From a virus, in the IMG/VR virus record IMGVR_UViG_3300012178_000001, positions 28,495 through 92,494 of that record: a stretch of DNA of 64,000 nt. One strand, 5' to 3'. How positions within the stretch are numbered: position 1 is the first letter of the stretch; each line of letters starts with the position of its first letter. This document shows, one piece after another, positions 41,955 through 51,924 of the stretch. Under the pieces are notes generated by a model. It saw only the letters and a list, made by a program, of their open reading frames with translations, did not search any database and was not told the DNA's origin. A program made the translations under genes and the position numbers.

Positions 41955-44314
41955 CAGACCTCAACTCCCCATAGTATTTCCTCAACCATGTCTTCAGAGC
42001 CAGTCCAACATATGAATTGACATCTAGTTGCATCCCGTCCTGAACTAGTTCTATTATAACTTATGACGTGTCTTGCACCCCAACCAAACATTAAGTTGTC
42101 AGAGGGTTCTCCAAAGTCATCTGACGGACTAGCAAATCCTATACTAGTTGAACTTATAGCAAGTATATCAGTTTTTCCATAGTAAATATCATCAATATAC
42201 ATCTTTACTTGACCATTAAGTTTTTCACCATTAGTACCTGTTAATATATCCTCCATAGTCACACCATTTGGTAATACTAATTTAACAGTGCAAGGCATTA
42301 TAAATTCACCATCTATACCGTCTGCGTGTGGATATACATAATTGGTCGGGTTACCATTTGAATCATATAGATTAATTTGCTTTACCCAAGTTACACTATC
42401 CATTTTAATAGCCGAATTATATATATTCATATCTTTATGAGATGCAAATACTCCTGACTCACTATAGGGTATTACTTTATTACTAGTAGTTGTAGCATGT
42501 AAACTATCATCTGACATATTTGTACCAAATAAATCATATTGTGGACCACCAAATTGCTTCCATGCTAATTTAATTATATTACTACTAGTGATTGCATGTG
42601 CATTTAGATTACCATTAGTGTCCATATTAACTTTTTCAGTGTATATATCCATTATATCATCATCTGATAGATTTGATGAATACATTTGGACTTCATAAAT
42701 TGTTCCATCAAACCACCTAGACTCAGGATAATATGTTCCTAGTTTATCAAATATTAAGCTATCTAATTGTGTATCTGCAGTTATAGTGTTCTCAAGTATT
42801 CCATTTATATAAAGTTTATATACACCATTTCCGTCATAGGTATATGTAAGCATATATTTTACACCATTTTGAAGTACTGTAGTTCCTGTGTACCAACCTC
42901 TCTCTGGTATATCTTGATGTATCCAAATTCCTATTTTTTGTTCATATATACTTAACCAATTAGTATTAGAATCATAACTTCCAGAGGACATTATAGAGCG
43001 TATGTCTGATATATCTGATGGTTTTATCCATTCTATTACACTCCAAGAAGTATTAGATAACATTATTGTTTTATCTGATTTTATTAGATTATCTACTCCA
43101 TTAAATTCATAATCACCTATCCCAACAGTATTTGAACCATTCCATTTTGGTGTTGTTGAAGGTACAATATATGAATTATTCCCCTGACCACTGCAGTCAC
43201 TTATAACTCCATAGTCTCTTATATCTTCTATAAACTCTGTTGCATGATCCTTTTCTTCAAGTTGTATTTTTGTTACTTTAATATCAATACTATCAATATT
43301 AGAGTAGTAGTCTCCAGTTAATATATCTAATCTCAGTTTATCACTTGTGCCAGAATAGACTGCAGTTACTTCGCATCTAATATATCCACCAGTACCATCC
43401 AATATTACATAACTTTGTGGTTGTTCTGGTGCTGTTCCACCGTCAAACATCACTAGTCTTAGTGATGCAGTACCTACTACGTTATTCTTAAAGTATGCAG
43501 ATAATGTAATGGGTTGATTTGCTGGTGTTGTACGAACTAGATTTTGATAAATGTAATAATAACTACCCGTATCAGGAACAGTCACTATTCCATGATTATA
43601 TTTAATTGAGAAACTCCCAGTCCCATTTGTAGAGAGACTCCAATCAGATGTGTCTTCAAATAATGGATTGAATATTAGGTTCTGAGTTGGTTCTACAAAG
43701 TCATCGAATTTATAGTGTAATACTTTTGCTTTAGATAATTCCTTAACTTCTCTTTCACTTAGTGCGTGGTCATATATTTTTACATCATCCACTATAGCAT
43801 CAACATAATTAATTGTATATCCCTTACCTATTGTTATATTACTACTAGATACTGAACCTATACATGTGCTATTTGCTCCTTCACTTAAATCCTTCTCACC
43901 ATTAATATACCATTGTCTACTACCATCATCATATTTTACAATACACGAGTGATACCATTGTCCTACACTTAAATCACTAGAATTTATGCTGACATACGGA
44001 GATGCATTACCGTTGCCACCACCGCAGTAGAATCTTAAATGCCCAGGGGTTTCCAAGTTTATAGTAAACTCACCACCATATGCTTTATCTATTACAGTAC
44101 ATCTATTAGTAAGACCATTTATATAGATCCAAAATGATATAGACAATTCACCAACTATTTGTAAGTCTTCATGGTTTGGTACAGTAATATATCCATCCGA
44201 CCTACCAGTTCCCAGCTTACTATTTGAGTATACTGTAGATGTTTCCACCCCATGATGCTTTAATAAACTATCTTCTGCATTTCCATCTAATTTATAATGT
44301 GCTACTAAACTCAT
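41954..44314 (-). CDS. LamG-domain tail-fibre protein
   Basis: A 786-aa protein with an N-terminal LamG domain (MSLVAHYKLDGNAEDSLLKH at 1-20; closing with KIYDHALSEREVKELS at ~175-190), the linker KAKVLHYKFDDFVEP, a second carbohydrate-binding-like region (~205-360), a second LamG domain (~375-555, with GQGNNS and YKLYINGILEN) and a C-terminal domain. It is about 300 residues shorter than its relatives at 47437 and 56165 because their last LamG module is a separate, overlapping gene here. It likely binds surface glycans. Confidence 0.75.
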   Translation of the reverse strand: MSLVAHYKLDGNAEDSLLKHHGVETSTVYSNSKLGTGRSDGYITVPNHEDLQIVGELSISFWIYINGLTNRCTVIDKAYGGEFTINLETPGHLRFYCGGGNGNASPYVSINSSDLSVGQWYHSCIVKYDDGSRQWYINGEKDLSEGANSTCIGSVSSSNITIGKGYTINYVDAIVDDVKIYDHALSEREVKELSKAKVLHYKFDDFVEPTQNLIFNPLFEDTSDWSLSTNGTGSFSIKYNHGIVTVPDTGSYYYIYQNLVRTTPANQPITLSAYFKNNVVGTASLRLVMFDGGTAPEQPQSYVILDGTGGYIRCEVTAVYSGTSDKLRLDILTGDYYSNIDSIDIKVTKIQLEEKDHATEFIEDIRDYGVISDCSGQGNNSYIVPSTTPKWNGSNTVGIGDYEFNGVDNLIKSDKTIMLSNTSWSVIEWIKPSDISDIRSIMSSGSYDSNTNWLSIYEQKIGIWIHQDIPERGWYTGTTVLQNGVKYMLTYTYDGNGVYKLYINGILENTITADTQLDSLIFDKLGTYYPESRWFDGTIYEVQMYSSNLSDDDIMDIYTEKVNMDTNGNLNAHAITSSNIIKLAWKQFGGPQYDLFGTNMSDDSLHATTTSNKVIPYSESGVFASHKDMNIYNSAIKMDSVTWVKQINLYDSNGNPTNYVYPHADGIDGEFIMPCTVKLVLPNGVTMEDILTGTNGEKLNGQVKMYIDDIYYGKTDILAISSTSIGFASPSDDFGEPSDNLMFGWGARHVISYNRTSSGRDATRCQFICWTGSEDMVEEILWGVEV

Positions 44315-44338
44315 TCTAGCCCCCTAAAATACTATATA

Positions 44339-45433
44339 TTAACCGCTTGTATCTATCCATATATCATTAGTTGCTGGTGATGAAGGTGCTGATGATGCAA
44401 CAGTAATCTTATATCCATTGACTTCATTATGTGAATGACTAGCATTAGCAAATGCACTTGCATGCTCTCCGTCTAAAGTATCTACATCTAATTTTTTACC
44501 AGATACTGTACTCTTTACTGAGTCTGACCCGTATGATGTGGCATATGAAATATTCAATGGATTATCCCATTCAGCATTATCATCACCATTGTAACCTATA
44601 ATTAACTCCCTAACTGATATTACACTATAATCATATTGACCTGTATTAGTAACGTCACCAATATATATTACGCCATAATTAGATGGATCTCTAGCAAATC
44701 TAACTGTATCATTTGGTTTCATAGAACTAGTTGATTTAAAATATGCAAACGTGTTAATCCAAGTAGGAGATGCATATAAATAACCACCTAATGTAACAGT
44801 GAAACTTGTGTGGGTAGTATATTCATAGACATCGACTACCATACGCATCATAGAGTATGAAGACAATTTAGCTGGCAGTTTTATTCTTATAGCACCATTA
44901 TTATTACTTACTGGATTATTGTATGTTCCACCTTTCGGGTTTATAAGTTTTCTAACTCCACCTACACGATTCCTAATATTCATATTACTCATATCATTAA
45001 CTGTTAGATCTCCTGTCACTGTTCCCCCACTTGTTGGTAAGTAACTATGTGAGTGACTAGCATTAGCAAATGCACTAGCATGTTCTCCATCTATGGTGTC
45101 AACATCCAAACTATTACCAGAACCTTCGTTACCAACTGTTAACACACTTTTATTATTTACTCTAACATCCCCACCGTCATAGTTTAAATCTAATACACTA
45201 TACGAACCATTATTTATAGTCTTTATGTCTGAACCATTTAGTCTTATATTCGCAGAGTTCGTTGGTCCTATCTGTAGGGGATGTTCAGTTGTGGTATTAC
45301 CCACGCCCTGACTACTTGTAGTTTTTATAGTTCCACTTACACTCAAGGAGTTTATAACTTCTATATCTCTTGCACTAAGTAATCCTGTAACTTTTAGTAT
45401 TCCATATGTTAAAGTGCTTCCTAGGCTTGCCAT
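44339..45433 (-). CDS. Tail-fibre protein with cap module (twin 1)
   Basis: A 364-aa protein. Order: a conserved N-terminal attachment segment (MASLGSTLTYGILKVTGLL), a repeat VDTIDGEHASAFANASHSH (~115-133), a unique receptor-like middle (~150-300; GVRKLINPKGGTYNN), a second VDTLDGEHASAFANASHSH (~320-338) and the C-terminal cap SSAPSSPATNDIWIDTSG. The adjacent upstream gene encodes a second 364-aa protein of the same design. The ATG follows AGGAGGG. Confidence 0.75.
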   Translation of the reverse strand: MASLGSTLTYGILKVTGLLSARDIEVINSLSVSGTIKTTSSQGVGNTTTEHPLQIGPTNSANIRLNGSDIKTINNGSYSVLDLNYDGGDVRVNNKSVLTVGNEGSGNSLDVDTIDGEHASAFANASHSHSYLPTSGGTVTGDLTVNDMSNMNIRNRVGGVRKLINPKGGTYNNPVSNNNGAIRIKLPAKLSSYSMMRMVVDVYEYTTHTSFTVTLGGYLYASPTWINTFAYFKSTSSMKPNDTVRFARDPSNYGVIYIGDVTNTGQYDYSVISVRELIIGYNGDDNAEWDNPLNISYATSYGSDSVKSTVSGKKLDVDTLDGEHASAFANASHSHNEVNGYKITVASSAPSSPATNDIWIDTSG

Positions 45434-45454
45434 AAAACTATACCCTCCTTTATA

Positions 45455-46549
45455 TTAACCACCAGTATCTACCCATATGTCATTTGTTGATGGACTTGAT
45501 GGAGCCGATGTTCCTACTGTAACTTTAATACCATTTACCTCAGTATGTGAATGACTAGCATTAGCAAATGCACTAGCATGTTCTCCATCCAGAGTATCAG
45601 CATCTAATTTTTTTCCAGTTATAGTCCCCTTTATAGCATCTGTACCATATGATGTTGCATATGATATATTTAATGCATTATCCCATTGTGCGTTATCATC
45701 ACCACTATGACCTATAATTAATTCTCTTACAGATATTACACTATAATCATATTGACCTGTAGCTCCTACATCACCAATGTATATAACACCATATCCCGCT
45801 GTATCAATTGCGAATCTAACTGCAGGAGTTACTTGCATAGAACTAGTTGATTCAAAGTATGCAAATTCATTAACCCAATTAAATGATGAGTATAAATACC
45901 CACCTAACGAAACAGTGAAACTAGACCCACCAGCGTAATCATATACATCAACTATCATACGTAACATAGAGCTATAATTCTCATGACCTGGTAAGTTTAT
46001 CTTTATAGCCCCGTTTATATTACTTGATGTTAGGTTATAAGTACCGCCCTTAGGATTTAGAATCTTTCTAACTCCATTTTCCCATGTTCTTATATGTACA
46101 TCACTCATCCCATTAACTGTTAAATCATTTGTTACAGTTCCTCCACTTAGTGGCACATAACTATGTGAATGACTAGCATTAGCAAATGCACTAGCATGTT
46201 CTCCATCTACAGTGTCTGCATCAATTCCATTACCTGAACCTTCATCACCAGTAGTGAGTATCCTTTGGTTGTTTGCTCTAACTTCCCCACCATTATAATT
46301 TAAATGTAATATACTATAAGCACCGTTATTTATTGCCTTTATATCAGAGCCAGTTATTCTTAAGTTAGCACCAGTTGTTGGTCCTATTTGTAAAGGATGT
46401 TCTGTTGATATATTATCTGCGGCTTGACCACTTATAATATTTATAGAACCACCTAACTTTAAGGAATTTACTACTTCCATATCCTTAGATTTTACCAATC
46501 CTGTAATTTTTAGTATCCCATAAACTATTGAACTTCCAAGAGATCCCAT
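45455..46549 (-). CDS. Tail-fibre protein with cap module (twin 2)
   Basis: A 364-aa paralogue of the protein encoded at 44339-45433, collinear over its full length with no length difference. Both keep STEHPLQIGP/TTEHPLQIGP, two DGEHASAFANASHSH repeats, a middle with YDYSVISVRELIIG and the cap SAPSSPSTNDIWVDTGG. Divergence is spread along the gene but strongest in the middle domain, as expected for receptor-binding specialisation after tandem duplication. Confidence 0.75.
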   Translation of the reverse strand: MGSLGSSIVYGILKITGLVKSKDMEVVNSLKLGGSINIISGQAADNISTEHPLQIGPTTGANLRITGSDIKAINNGAYSILHLNYNGGEVRANNQRILTTGDEGSGNGIDADTVDGEHASAFANASHSHSYVPLSGGTVTNDLTVNGMSDVHIRTWENGVRKILNPKGGTYNLTSSNINGAIKINLPGHENYSSMLRMIVDVYDYAGGSSFTVSLGGYLYSSFNWVNEFAYFESTSSMQVTPAVRFAIDTAGYGVIYIGDVGATGQYDYSVISVRELIIGHSGDDNAQWDNALNISYATSYGTDAIKGTITGKKLDADTLDGEHASAFANASHSHTEVNGIKVTVGTSAPSSPSTNDIWVDTGG

Positions 46550-46804
46550 TATAAATTCACCTCATCTATTTGTCCTTTTATAAATACCTGTTTATCCTTA
46601 TTCTGTATTATTTGTTCGTTAGAATTAGGGTCTGTCATCTTATAATTAATAGTTATTTCTTCTTCTGATAGTGCTCTCATCAAATTTGTAACACTTTCAT
46701 AGTTTCCCATCAGCAACAGTTGGTGAGCCATCAACTATCCCATGATGCTTTAATAAACTATCCTCCACATTTCCATCTAATTTATAATGTGCTATTAATC
46801 TCAT
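46549..46804 (-). pseudogene. Decayed LamG fibre gene (internal deletion)
   Basis: The minus strand begins ATG at 46804 with MRLIAHYKLDGNVEDSLLKH, the start of a LamG fibre protein, and reaches a stop after about 36 codons. A second frame then continues as RALSEEEITINYKMTDPN to QIDEVNL, the end of a LamG fibre protein, stopping at 46549. About 85 codons remain of a protein whose relatives have ~800-1100. The 5' part is nearly identical in DNA to 44254-44314, so the loss looks recent. Confidence 0.8.
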
Positions 46805-46822
46805 AATATAGACTCATATATA

Positions 46823-47437
46823 TTAACCACTTGTATCTATCCATATATCATTAGTTGAAGGTGATGATGGTGCTGTTGTCCCTACTGTAAGGTGATGTCC
46901 ATCTATTTTATCGCTATCAGCCGCCGAGTCGGAATATCGTGCCCTATCGACTCTAACCCCATAAGTACCTGATCCATTATACCCCATAAGAGTAGGATAA
47001 CTAGCTTTCCAACTAGTGTTTGGATTTGTTTTATCACAGGTTGCTCCAGTTGGCGTTGTACCTGCGGATGCATCAAAAATAGTATGGTTATTATTATAGT
47101 TTCTCCATGCTAATTGACCAACCACAATGTCGTCACCATTATTAGTATACCAATTTGTTCTGTTAGATAGGTGATACCCATCTAATTTATCGCTATCAGC
47201 TGCCTTTCCAGATGTAGTTAGGTATGTACTATGACTATGACTAGAAACAGCAAACGCACTCGCATGTTCCCCGTCAACTGTATCAGCATCAATTCCCTTA
47301 CCAGATCCCTCATCTGCAGTAGTTAGTACGTTATTTCCACCCACTGTCAAACTTTCTTCTATCTCCATTGCTTTAGCCTTTATTAATCTTGTCACTCTTA
47401 GTAGTCCATATACTATACTACTTCCAAAGTTAGACAT
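46823..47437 (-). CDS. Short tail-fibre protein with cap module
   Basis: A 204-aa relative of the 364-aa twins. It shares the N-terminal segment (MSNFGSSIVYGLLRVTRLI), one VDGEHASAFAVSSHSH repeat (~58-73) and the cap TTAPSSPSTNDIWIDTSG, but has a different, shorter middle containing two DSDKLDGYHL/DSDKIDGHHL repeats. The start overlaps the upstream LamG gene's stop. Confidence 0.72.
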   Translation of the reverse strand: MSNFGSSIVYGLLRVTRLIKAKAMEIEESLTVGGNNVLTTADEGSGKGIDADTVDGEHASAFAVSSHSHSTYLTTSGKAADSDKLDGYHLSNRTNWYTNNGDDIVVGQLAWRNYNNNHTIFDASAGTTPTGATCDKTNPNTSWKASYPTLMGYNGSGTYGVRVDRARYSDSAADSDKIDGHHLTVGTTAPSSPSTNDIWIDTSG

Positions 47438-50400
47438 TAAATATTCACCTCGCTTAATTCACCTTTAATGTAGAGAATGTTATTATCTTGTATTACTTTT
47501 TCTCCATTATTTGGATTAGTTATTCTATAATTAATTGAAATTTCTTTCTCTGATAGTACTCTATCATATATTCTAAAATCTTGTACTTTACCATTAAAGC
47601 TTTTAGCATATGGATATGATGCTCCTCCTGTAGATCTACCAATTGAACTAAAGCTAAAATATTCAGTATCTGGATTTGCCCCTCTTGACATATAACCAGT
47701 ATGAAATAGATTACCATTTTGATACCATCTTACAGGTCTCTCTGATTCGTTATTAGCAAATACTATCGTAAAGTGACTCCATACTCCTTTAACATCATCT
47801 GGGAATGCTCCTGAACCAAAAGTATAACCATTCTGTAGAGCCGCCTCAGTTCTAAAGTTCTTACCGTCACTGTATATTTCTATATGTCTTATAGTACTAC
47901 TCCCTCTAAATAATGACATTCTGTCAACTGCATTAGCATCTACCTTTATCCATATACTATAAGTACAACCACTTGGATAATTACTCGTACTAGTATTTGT
48001 TATTAATTCAGGGATTAGTATATTACCACCATATACTGTTCCATCACTAGTTCCACTCCCATCTAAATCATATGCTTGCTGTCCTAATCCACTTGTGATA
48101 GTAGCACCATCATTTGTTCCATCATTATTACCAAGAGAATAGTCATCAGTATTTCCGTCTAATTTCCACCAACCTACAAGACCATTTGTTATTCCAACCT
48201 CACTATATCCGTTACTATAATTCACACCAGATGATTTTAGCTCAATTATATTAAGTTCACCAGAAGATATAGGTCTATGTTCTCCACAACCTATGATTGC
48301 TTCAATAGGTAATTCATTTCCATTTACTACTTCAAACCTCGGTCTATAATGCTTAACATATGTTCCATCCCCAATTTCACCATACTCATACATTGGATAC
48401 TGTCTTACATATACAGATGAAGCATTACTCATCCAATTAAAGTTTCTACCTACATTAAAGTAGGTTCCATCAGTATAGTAACCTTTACCGCTAGTTGGAT
48501 TACCAGTTGTTCCATATGGGTATATAAAGAACTCCCATAATACCCATTTACCTAAGTAATTTGTATCACCCATTGATGGGGCAGTAAAATATGGATTTGT
48601 ATTAGCAGTTGTTGTGTTTACGTTACAGACACTGTCTGACATACCAACATAATTTCTTTGATTACTAGATGAGCTTGGCTCTTCGTGACAGTATATCCAC
48701 TGTGTAAATCTATATGTTCTATTTGGATTTATTGTAAATCTATAATATGTTGTTGGGTGAGCATATTGTTGATAATGTAATGAGTTCGATTCAAATTTTA
48801 TCATAGTATCAACTTCGTCGATAGGGTTTATGAAATCATCTATAATATTAGTATAATTTGAATTTGCATTTATATCCATGCTTCCAGAGAGCATAGGATG
48901 TGTAAAGGATTTACTTGCTGTATAACTTCCTTTCTCCCATACCTCATATCTTATTAGATTATTATATTCATCAATACCACTTTCATCGAAAGTTTGTGCA
49001 TTAAAGTCTCCTGATATATCTATATTAAGTCTTTGTTTATATAAATCATTAATATCATCTTGGGATAAAACAGTTGCATATATCCTTATGTCCTGTATGC
49101 ATGCCATAACCCCATAGTTGGCATAATCACGAGCTATTCTACCAATTGATATCCCTGTATCTATATTTGCAGATACATTACCATCCCTTATTGTATTTAA
49201 GGTTGCTTTATTTCCATTAATATAAATATCTAATGATGTTGACTTGAATTGCCCCTCATCTCTTTTTACCCATACTATATGAGTCCATTCATTTAATGGT
49301 ATAATTTCTGAAGTATAGTATGTAGTACTTCCCCATTCATCAAAACCTACCCTATCTGTGGCATAACTTTGATAAGATGATATAGCATTATTCCTACTCC
49401 CTATCCCCCATAGTCCTGCGGCTTGCCAAGTGCCAGTTCTTTTAAACCATCCAGAAACAGTGAAAATAGGATTCGTTCCAATATTAAAGTCAGGATTAGA
49501 TATATTTTCATTATCAGATTCAAAATTATAAGCACCATTTCCAATCTTACTATCCTCAGTCCATTCTGGTGTAGTTGCTAAATTCACTACCCCATCATTA
49601 CCTTGTCCACTATTATCGTTTATAATTCCATAATCTCTCGTTCCCACTACAAACTCAGTAGAGTAATCTTTAGTTTCAAATTGTATTTTCTTTACATATG
49701 ATGTTCCTGCATCAATAGTACTAGGCATGTGATAAAATGATACAATCACATCTGTCGAGGGATTTCCATCACCTAATAAATAACTATCATCCCTTGTTAG
49801 GGTTCTTTCATATTTCTCATAATCCAATGATGTACTACTTATCTGTGTGCTAGCACCCCAACTATCGCCAGGATTTCGGGTGTAAATATACATAGTAACT
49901 CGTCCACCAGCATCTTTTCTAACTTTATCTATTTTCATTAGAGCACTTAAAGTTACACTTTCTCCGTCAGCAACTCCTAATTCACTCCATGTCCATGATT
50001 GAGATAAAAATCCATATCCTGTACCTGAATAAGCATAACCATCTTCTCTTGGACTACTCATCCAATTCTTAGTAGGCTCTACAAATTCATCAAATTTATA
50101 ATGCAATACCTTAGCCCTAGACAATTCTTTTACTTCTCTTTCAGTTAATGTATGGTCATAAATTCTAACATCATTAAGTTGTCCATAAAACTCATAATTA
50201 TTAAGGTAAGAGCCTGCCCATTGTCCAATTAATATTGGATAATCTGTAAAATATGGAGTCTTACTTAATATTATTGAATTATCCAGTATTCCATTTATAT
50301 ATACTTTCATATTATTACTATTATAATTATAAGTGAAAGCTACATGTGACCATTCATTTAAAGGTGTTGTACCAATAGAATTTATTCCATAACTCCGTGT

Positions 50401-50724
50401 TCCATCTGTATAACCTCCGTCTATGTGAATCTTTTTATCACTTCTACGTGACATAGTAAAGTTAGAAGGAGCACCATGATTATGATTAGATATTAGTCCA
50501 CCTATTCCAACATCAGATGTAGGATATATCCATATAGCAAAGGATACATCTCCCCTTAAAGTCTGATTTGAGGAGGTTCGTATATAAGTGTTATCTGCAA
50601 AGTTATATGATTGTCCTATCTTACCATTACTTGAGATAGTTACTCCACTTGTTGTAACTTCTATATTATTCCCACTATAATCATTTATGTTCCCAGTTAA
50701 TGGAAAGTGTGCAATTAAACTCAT
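47437..50724 (-). CDS. Three-module LamG tail-fibre protein
   Basis: A 1095-aa protein. Order: LamG 1 (~1-190; MSLIAHFPLTGNINDYSGNN to DHTLTEREVKELS), linker RAKVLHYKFDEFVEP, carbohydrate-binding-like region (~215-365), LamG 2 (~370-560; GQGNDG, TSLDIYINGNK), a unique domain (~565-830) and LamG 3 (~840-1060; GLVGWWKLDG, GATITSGLGQQAY, DFRIYDRVLSEKEI), ending GELSEVNI. It is the full-length form of a design that is split at 41226-44314 and decayed at 46549-46804. The ATG follows AGGAGG. Confidence 0.78.
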   Translation of the reverse strand: MSLIAHFPLTGNINDYSGNNIEVTTSGVTISSNGKIGQSYNFADNTYIRTSSNQTLRGDVSFAIWIYPTSDVGIGGLISNHNHGAPSNFTMSRRSDKKIHIDGGYTDGTRSYGINSIGTTPLNEWSHVAFTYNYNSNNMKVYINGILDNSIILSKTPYFTDYPILIGQWAGSYLNNYEFYGQLNDVRIYDHTLTEREVKELSRAKVLHYKFDEFVEPTKNWMSSPREDGYAYSGTGYGFLSQSWTWSELGVADGESVTLSALMKIDKVRKDAGGRVTMYIYTRNPGDSWGASTQISSTSLDYEKYERTLTRDDSYLLGDGNPSTDVIVSFYHMPSTIDAGTSYVKKIQFETKDYSTEFVVGTRDYGIINDNSGQGNDGVVNLATTPEWTEDSKIGNGAYNFESDNENISNPDFNIGTNPIFTVSGWFKRTGTWQAAGLWGIGSRNNAISSYQSYATDRVGFDEWGSTTYYTSEIIPLNEWTHIVWVKRDEGQFKSTSLDIYINGNKATLNTIRDGNVSANIDTGISIGRIARDYANYGVMACIQDIRIYATVLSQDDINDLYKQRLNIDISGDFNAQTFDESGIDEYNNLIRYEVWEKGSYTASKSFTHPMLSGSMDINANSNYTNIIDDFINPIDEVDTMIKFESNSLHYQQYAHPTTYYRFTINPNRTYRFTQWIYCHEEPSSSSNQRNYVGMSDSVCNVNTTTANTNPYFTAPSMGDTNYLGKWVLWEFFIYPYGTTGNPTSGKGYYTDGTYFNVGRNFNWMSNASSVYVRQYPMYEYGEIGDGTYVKHYRPRFEVVNGNELPIEAIIGCGEHRPISSGELNIIELKSSGVNYSNGYSEVGITNGLVGWWKLDGNTDDYSLGNNDGTNDGATITSGLGQQAYDLDGSGTSDGTVYGGNILIPELITNTSTSNYPSGCTYSIWIKVDANAVDRMSLFRGSSTIRHIEIYSDGKNFRTEAALQNGYTFGSGAFPDDVKGVWSHFTIVFANNESERPVRWYQNGNLFHTGYMSRGANPDTEYFSFSSIGRSTGGASYPYAKSFNGKVQDFRIYDRVLSEKEISINYRITNPNNGEKVIQDNNILYIKGELSEVNI

Positions 50725-50756
50725 TTTAACCTCCTAAAATATTATTTATGAAAATT

Positions 50757-50924
50757 CTATTCTTCATTAATTAGTTCATTTAAAGTAGTCATACTCCCTT
50801 TAAGTTCAATCATCTCTTGATTTACTTTTTTTGCTTCTTCATCTAACTGTTGTAGTTGTTTATATAAATTAGTATATCTTTCTTCAACTTCTTTCAACTT
50901 ATTCTTTAGTATTTTATCATCCAT
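50757..50924 (-). CDS. Small coiled-coil protein
   Basis: A 55-aa protein, almost entirely heptad repeats (KLKEVEERYTNLYKQLQQLD). The ATG at 50924 follows AAAGGGGA; a longer in-frame reading from 50951 overlaps the upstream gene and lacks a Shine-Dalgarno site. It lies between fibre genes and could be a trimerisation or assembly chaperone; that is inference. Confidence 0.6.
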   Translation of the reverse strand: MDDKILKNKLKEVEERYTNLYKQLQQLDEEAKKVNQEMIELKGSMTTLNELINEE

Positions 50925-50943
50925 TTTTATCCCCTTTATATTC

Positions 50944-51921
50944 TTAACCAATATCTATCCAGATATCATTAGTTTGTGGTGAAGATGGTGCTGATGTACT
51001 TACTGTAACCTCAGGTTGCTTATTAGTACCAACGTAATATCTATTTCCGCTTTTAACCCACATTCCATCAGTACCAATTGCTCCTGCTCCTACACCATTA
51101 GTACACCACACCATTTGGTGTCCTCCTGCCATAGTTCCGCCAGTTGGATTATTAGTATGCTTATATGCTAAGCCATATAGATTACCAAATGTTGCACCAC
51201 TGTCATCAACCCTATATGATGTTCCCATAGACCATATATGGTGTATATCATAGGAACTATAACTTCCATATATACCTGCATCACAATTTGATGTAGAACC
51301 ACCTGTAGATATCGCACCAGATATGTTATCATCTGAATCACTTCGTACAAAACTACCAGAACTTAATCCATCTAGCTTATCAGAGTCATTCATTTTACCC
51401 AGTGAAGTTCTTAATGATGCAAGGGAAGTTGGTCGAACGTAATTGTTATTACCATTACCTGTTTCTACTTGTGTCATTATATAATTAGGCGATGTATTAT
51501 TTGTTGTATACGTTGGTCTCAGTAGTCTAACTTCTAAGTCTCCAGAACCATCTCTTAGTGCAATTGTACTACCTACACTATCAGTAGATAAACCATAACC
51601 ATCTACTTTATCAGCATCAAGTCCACTACCAGAACCATCGTTTCCAGCATGCCATATTTTATTATTATTTATAAATAATTCTCCACCGTTAGTTCCATCT
51701 GTATGAAGTCTAGCATCATAGTCATTCTCATTTTCAGAATGATGAAAATCTAGATATCTACCTACTTCCATTACTCCATCAGACTTTACTGCCGCAATGT
51801 AAGGATATGAAAGACCTCCTGAACTAGGTGCAACTAGGGCGGGTGCAATACTTTCTATATTTCCTGTATGGATTGCTAGGAATCCGCCTATCCTAGTACC
51901 TCCACGTAATCTATCACTCAT
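50944..51921 (-). CDS. Tail-fibre protein with cap module
   Basis: A 325-aa fibre protein. It contains NNKIWHAGNDG followed by SGLDADKVDGYGL (~88-115), MNDSDKLDGLSSGSF (~185) and the C-terminal cap SAPSSPQTNDIWIDIG. IWHAGNDGxGSGLDAD is a common turn in phage side-tail fibres. The N-terminus (MSDRLRGGTRIGGFLAIHTG) differs from the other capped fibres. The ATG follows GGGGAGGTG; the start lies 3 nt from the stop of the upstream gene. Confidence 0.72.
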   Translation of the reverse strand: MSDRLRGGTRIGGFLAIHTGNIESIAPALVAPSSGGLSYPYIAAVKSDGVMEVGRYLDFHHSENENDYDARLHTDGTNGGELFINNNKIWHAGNDGSGSGLDADKVDGYGLSTDSVGSTIALRDGSGDLEVRLLRPTYTTNNTSPNYIMTQVETGNGNNNYVRPTSLASLRTSLGKMNDSDKLDGLSSGSFVRSDSDDNISGAISTGGSTSNCDAGIYGSYSSYDIHHIWSMGTSYRVDDSGATFGNLYGLAYKHTNNPTGGTMAGGHQMVWCTNGVGAGAIGTDGMWVKSGNRYYVGTNKQPEVTVSTSAPSSPQTNDIWIDIG

Positions 51922-51924
51922 GTA

